From NCBI GenBank assembly GCA_958450365.1, contig CAUEEP010000901.1:558001-622000 (forward strand): a stretch of DNA of 64,000 nucleotides, written 5' to 3'. The notes beneath the pieces were generated by a model that saw nothing but the letters and a program-made list of their open reading frames with translations, did no database searches and was not told the DNA's origin. The translations under genes and the position numbers were made by a program. Of this stretch, positions 62,001 through 64,000 are shown piece after piece (the stretch's first letter is position 1; the number at the start of each line of letters is the position of its first letter). The stretch comes from Mesorhabditis belari. Its lineage: Eukaryota > Nematoda > Chromadorea > Rhabditida > Rhabditidae.

Positions 62001-63198
62001 GGAATCTAGAAAATATTAAAAGCATAAAAGCTTAAAAGCTTGCCGATAGCAACCTCTCCTGTCCAGCTGTGTCCCACAATTGAACGGCGATCAATCGATC
62101 TTTCAATTGAATCGTTTTCACGGTGAAATCGACTCCAATCGTTGCGTTGAATAATGGTTTAAATCGATTGTGACAAAATCTAAGGTTTATCTTCTAATTT
62201 TTTTCTTAATTTCCTTGTAAACCTGTGCAAGAAACACGTTTTTCCGACGGCCGAATCACCGACAAAAACCACTTTAAAGATTCGATCAGGGACACGCATT
62301 TCCTGAGGAGTGTGAAATTTTAATTTTACTTTCATTACTTTCATTACCCTAATCTTTTGCTCCTAGAAACTCACCAATTCTGGTGGGATTCGACTGCTGC
62401 TTTGCACGCCAGCTTCGCTCAATTCCTAAAAATTGAGCCCTAAAGATTCCTCAAAAATCCAATTCCTAAAAATTCATGATTGCCAAAGGTGATTAAGAAT
62501 TCTACAAGTATAGCCGATTTTCTGGATCTAGCTTCATAAAATTTCGTTAAGAGATTAAAATTTGATTGATAACTTAGACTATTTAACAAAGATACAAAGA
62601 TAACAAAGATAACAAAGCTTGGAAATCTTTTTTTGATAAACTACAATGAGATTTGTATCAAATCTATCAGAGTAAATAGATTCGTTAATCATTTGGTTTT
62701 TTTTTGATCTATTTGAGCTTGAGCTATTTGAGCTATTCATTCATTGAACAGTTATTTTTGCTTAAAACTTACATCAGCCAACGATTGTCCCATTGGGTTC
62801 ATCTCGTCCGTTGGTGGGCCAGGACGGAATTTTGAGTTCTAGAACGAGAACTAGGGAATGTCGTTTAGCTCCAGTAAAATACTAATAAATCTTTTATCCA
62901 AATCTACTTATCAATATGATACACAACTTGAAAAGTTTGATGAAAAAATGATTCAAAAGAAGATGCTTACAGAATTTTTTTTGCATAATTTTCATTGTTT
63001 CCTAGATTTCAAATTACTTGAAAAAGAATCATAAGAATTGTAGTAAAATTCTCGAATTTTAGAACAAGAAAAACATTCAACAACGTTTCAAAAGGAAAAA
63101 TCAAGAAATTTTTGGAATCAACTTACTACAACTTTCGACTGAAAACACCAATTCTCGGCGGAGGTGGCTGGCTGAAAGTCGATCTCAGAAAACATCAT
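59089..63198 (-). CDS. Rab-type small GTPase, RASEF/Rab45-like, 262 aa
   Basis: Nine exons in phase (high to low): 63198-63127, 62838-62773, 62425-62375, 62302-62223, 62179-62054, 62005-61913, 61382-61316, 60737-60595, 59179-59089 (TGA). After a 70-residue N-terminal stretch comes the G domain: GDSAVGKT (78-85, P loop), NATIGVDF (switch I, Thr 103), WDTAGQER (125-132, switch II), GNKVD (183-187), and ETSAYTG. The tail has a charged helix ([17 protein letters not shown]) and ends WCCL, with two cysteines for prenylation. [16 protein letters not shown] is the RASEF-type G3-G4 linker. Known RASEF proteins have N-terminal EF hands and a coiled coil; none is seen here, so this may be a short form, or further 5' exons lie beyond the window. 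Membrane-traffic role by family; effectors unknown. Intron 8 has a MITE, intron 6 a minisatellite, and intron 7 a tRNA-like sequence. Confidence 0.92.
59634..60143. mobile_element. MITE, TTGGGTTGGGGAGAATGAGT family, copy 2, 510 bp
   Basis: Near-perfect inverted counterpart of 56936-57443, TA-flanked, in intron 8 of the Rab gene. Confidence 0.9.
61005..61078 (-). pseudogene. tRNA-like sequence in Rab intron 7
   Basis: Perfect A box (TAGCTCAATGG) and D arm AGCTC/GAGCA; the B box is altered (GGATTCGGTCC), with the T arm GAGGA/TCCTC intact. The anticodon arm is unrecognisable and A-rich. Confidence 0.5.
61487..61715 (+). repeat. 20-bp minisatellite (TTAGAAACTTCATATRAAGA)n in Rab intron 6
   Basis: About 11 units; variants ATATGAAG and ATATAAAG, CTTAG and ATTAG. 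Confidence 0.9.
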
Positions 63199-63299
63199 TG
63201 TTTTGATTTTTTTTTAAGGTAGACTTTTAGAAATTGAATAAAATAAATCGATTTACTTCTTGTTATTGTTTTGGAAGAATGGGTTTAGCTTATTTTAGG

Positions 63300-63450
63300 G
63301 AAAAAGAGATTGGAGAAGAGGAGAAGAAAGGAAGAAGAAGACGAAGAAGAAGAAAGGAAGAAGAAGAAGAAGAAAGGAAGAAGAAGAAGACGAAGAAAGG
63401 AAGAAGAAGAAGAAGAAAGGAAGAAGAAGAAGAAAGGAAGAAGAAGATTC
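63300..63450 (+). repeat. (GAA)n-type purine tract
   Basis: GAAGAAGAAGAAAGGAAGAA units on the plus strand; opens long Lys/Glu/Arg frames. Confidence 0.9.
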
Positions 63451-63771
63451 ACGCGATGCGCCGGAAGATGGGGCACTTCACTCGGGAAATGAGATCCTTT
63501 TAAGAAATTCTTTTTTCGTCCACCCACCAGATTCGAGATTGGTGGGAATACTTGAAGAAAAAGATCTATTTGATCGGAAATGTTGAGGTCAAATTGGAAG
63601 CTCTTTAGGGTGCTTTGTGCTTTACAACATTTCTGGTGCATTCACTTTTAACTGATCGACAGTTGCGCCAGACAATGTATGTTTAAATCAGCATAAAGTA
63701 CGAGAAACTTTGCTTGCTTTAAGATCTTTGTTCGCGACGTGGAAACGCATGCTTTCTGGTGTACTTGGTTT

Positions 63772-63930
63772 TTCAAGAAGCTGAAGGAAGCTTGCAAGAA
63801 GCTGAAGGAAGCTTGCAAGAAGCTGAAGGAAGCTTGCAAGAAGCTGAAGGAAGCTTGCAAGAAGCTGAAGGAAGCTTGCAAGAAGCTGAAGGAAGCTTGC
63901 AAGAAGCTGAAGGAAGCTTGCAAGAAGCTA
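63772..63930 (+). repeat. 21-bp minisatellite (AAGCTGAAGGAAGCTTGCAAG)n
   Basis: Seven and a half perfect units. Open in all plus-strand frames because 21 is a multiple of three (KKLKEAC, EAEGSLQ). I see no sign that it is coding, although a heptad-length unit would form a coiled coil if translated. Confidence 0.9.
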
Positions 63931-64000
63931 TTTTTGTCTACTAAATCTCCGGAATTTGTCAGTTAATATTTCTTGCTTCAAAAAACCCACCGAACTTTCC

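Larger units (their letters stand above)
63199..64000. other. Region upstream of the Rab gene, no gene supported
   Basis: It contains two simple repeats (63300-63450 and 63772-63930) and otherwise AT-rich sequence. Earlier exons of the Rab gene could lie here or beyond, but I find no exon with matching phase. Confidence 0.4.

Noticed and set aside
63739..63966. Heptad-repeat peptide (KKLKEAC)n
   Set aside because: Perfect 21-bp minisatellite, open in every frame on its strand, with no conserved flanking exon.

Overview
The window is a eukaryotic, AT-rich segment from a nematode, most likely a free-living rhabditid. The evidence is split genes with tiny introns (40-60 bp) bounded by GT..TTTCAG/TTTTAG, AATAAA-rich ends, four families of nematode serpentine chemoreceptors, a nematode-type UDP-glycosyltransferase, a CHK-kinase-like (DUF1679-type) gene and a RASEF/Rab-type GTPase, all embedded in Tc1/mariner debris. 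The species cannot be named from sequence alone. I assembled gene models by hand from splice signals and reading phase. All exon phases close in seven models; the eighth (CHK-like) leaves one nucleotide unresolved before its last exon.

Layout. 0.7-3.7 kb (+): an unrecognised eight-exon gene with a tRNA-bearing hairpin in its last intron, followed by a 1.3 kb DD37D (maT-type) transposon whose transposase has one in-frame stop. 7.2-9.6 kb (+): an intact 308-residue Srg/Srv-like chemoreceptor. 10.6-14.9 kb (-): an intact 531-residue UGT whose stop codon abuts a long inverted repeat. 14.9-17.6 kb: foldback elements rich in GACGTC palindromes and a strictly 10-bp-periodic repeat. 18.1-23.3 kb (-): the CHK-like gene, its introns full of mariner MITEs, tRNA-like copies and minisatellite. 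23.3-32.2 kb: no intact gene; inverted duplications carrying non-LTR retrotransposon tails, nested mariners, a 450-bp palindrome and tRNA-like copies. 32.6-39.0 kb (+): an intact 346-residue Str/Srj-like chemoreceptor, with a MITE in its promoter and a head-to-head tRNA-like pair in intron 1, one member carrying a 16-fold expansion of its anticodon arm. 39-44 kb: mariner and satellite. 44.2-49.0 kb (-) and 52.2-56.7 kb (+): two head-to-head paralogous Sri/Srh-like chemoreceptors (325 and 374 residues) with identical exon structure and shared upstream sequence. Between them lie tandem tRNA-like units and fragments of an Sra/Srab/Sre-like receptor. 57.7-59.1 kb: a duplicate of the last exon of the Str-like gene. 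59.1-63.2 kb (-): a 262-residue Rab-type GTPase with all nucleotide-binding motifs.

The genes do not form a pathway. The receptors are probably sensory-neuron GPCRs; the UGT conjugates sugars to small lipophilic compounds and the CHK-like protein may phosphorylate small molecules, so both could serve xenobiotic handling, which is inference from family. The dominant story is genome dynamics: at least five families of TA-flanked elements whose ends begin TTGGGTTGG or TTAGGTTGG, several with an uninterrupted duplicate of the insertion site still present, about fifteen dispersed tRNA-like sequences, intronic satellites, and host sequence carried along or used as repair filler next to broken transposons.
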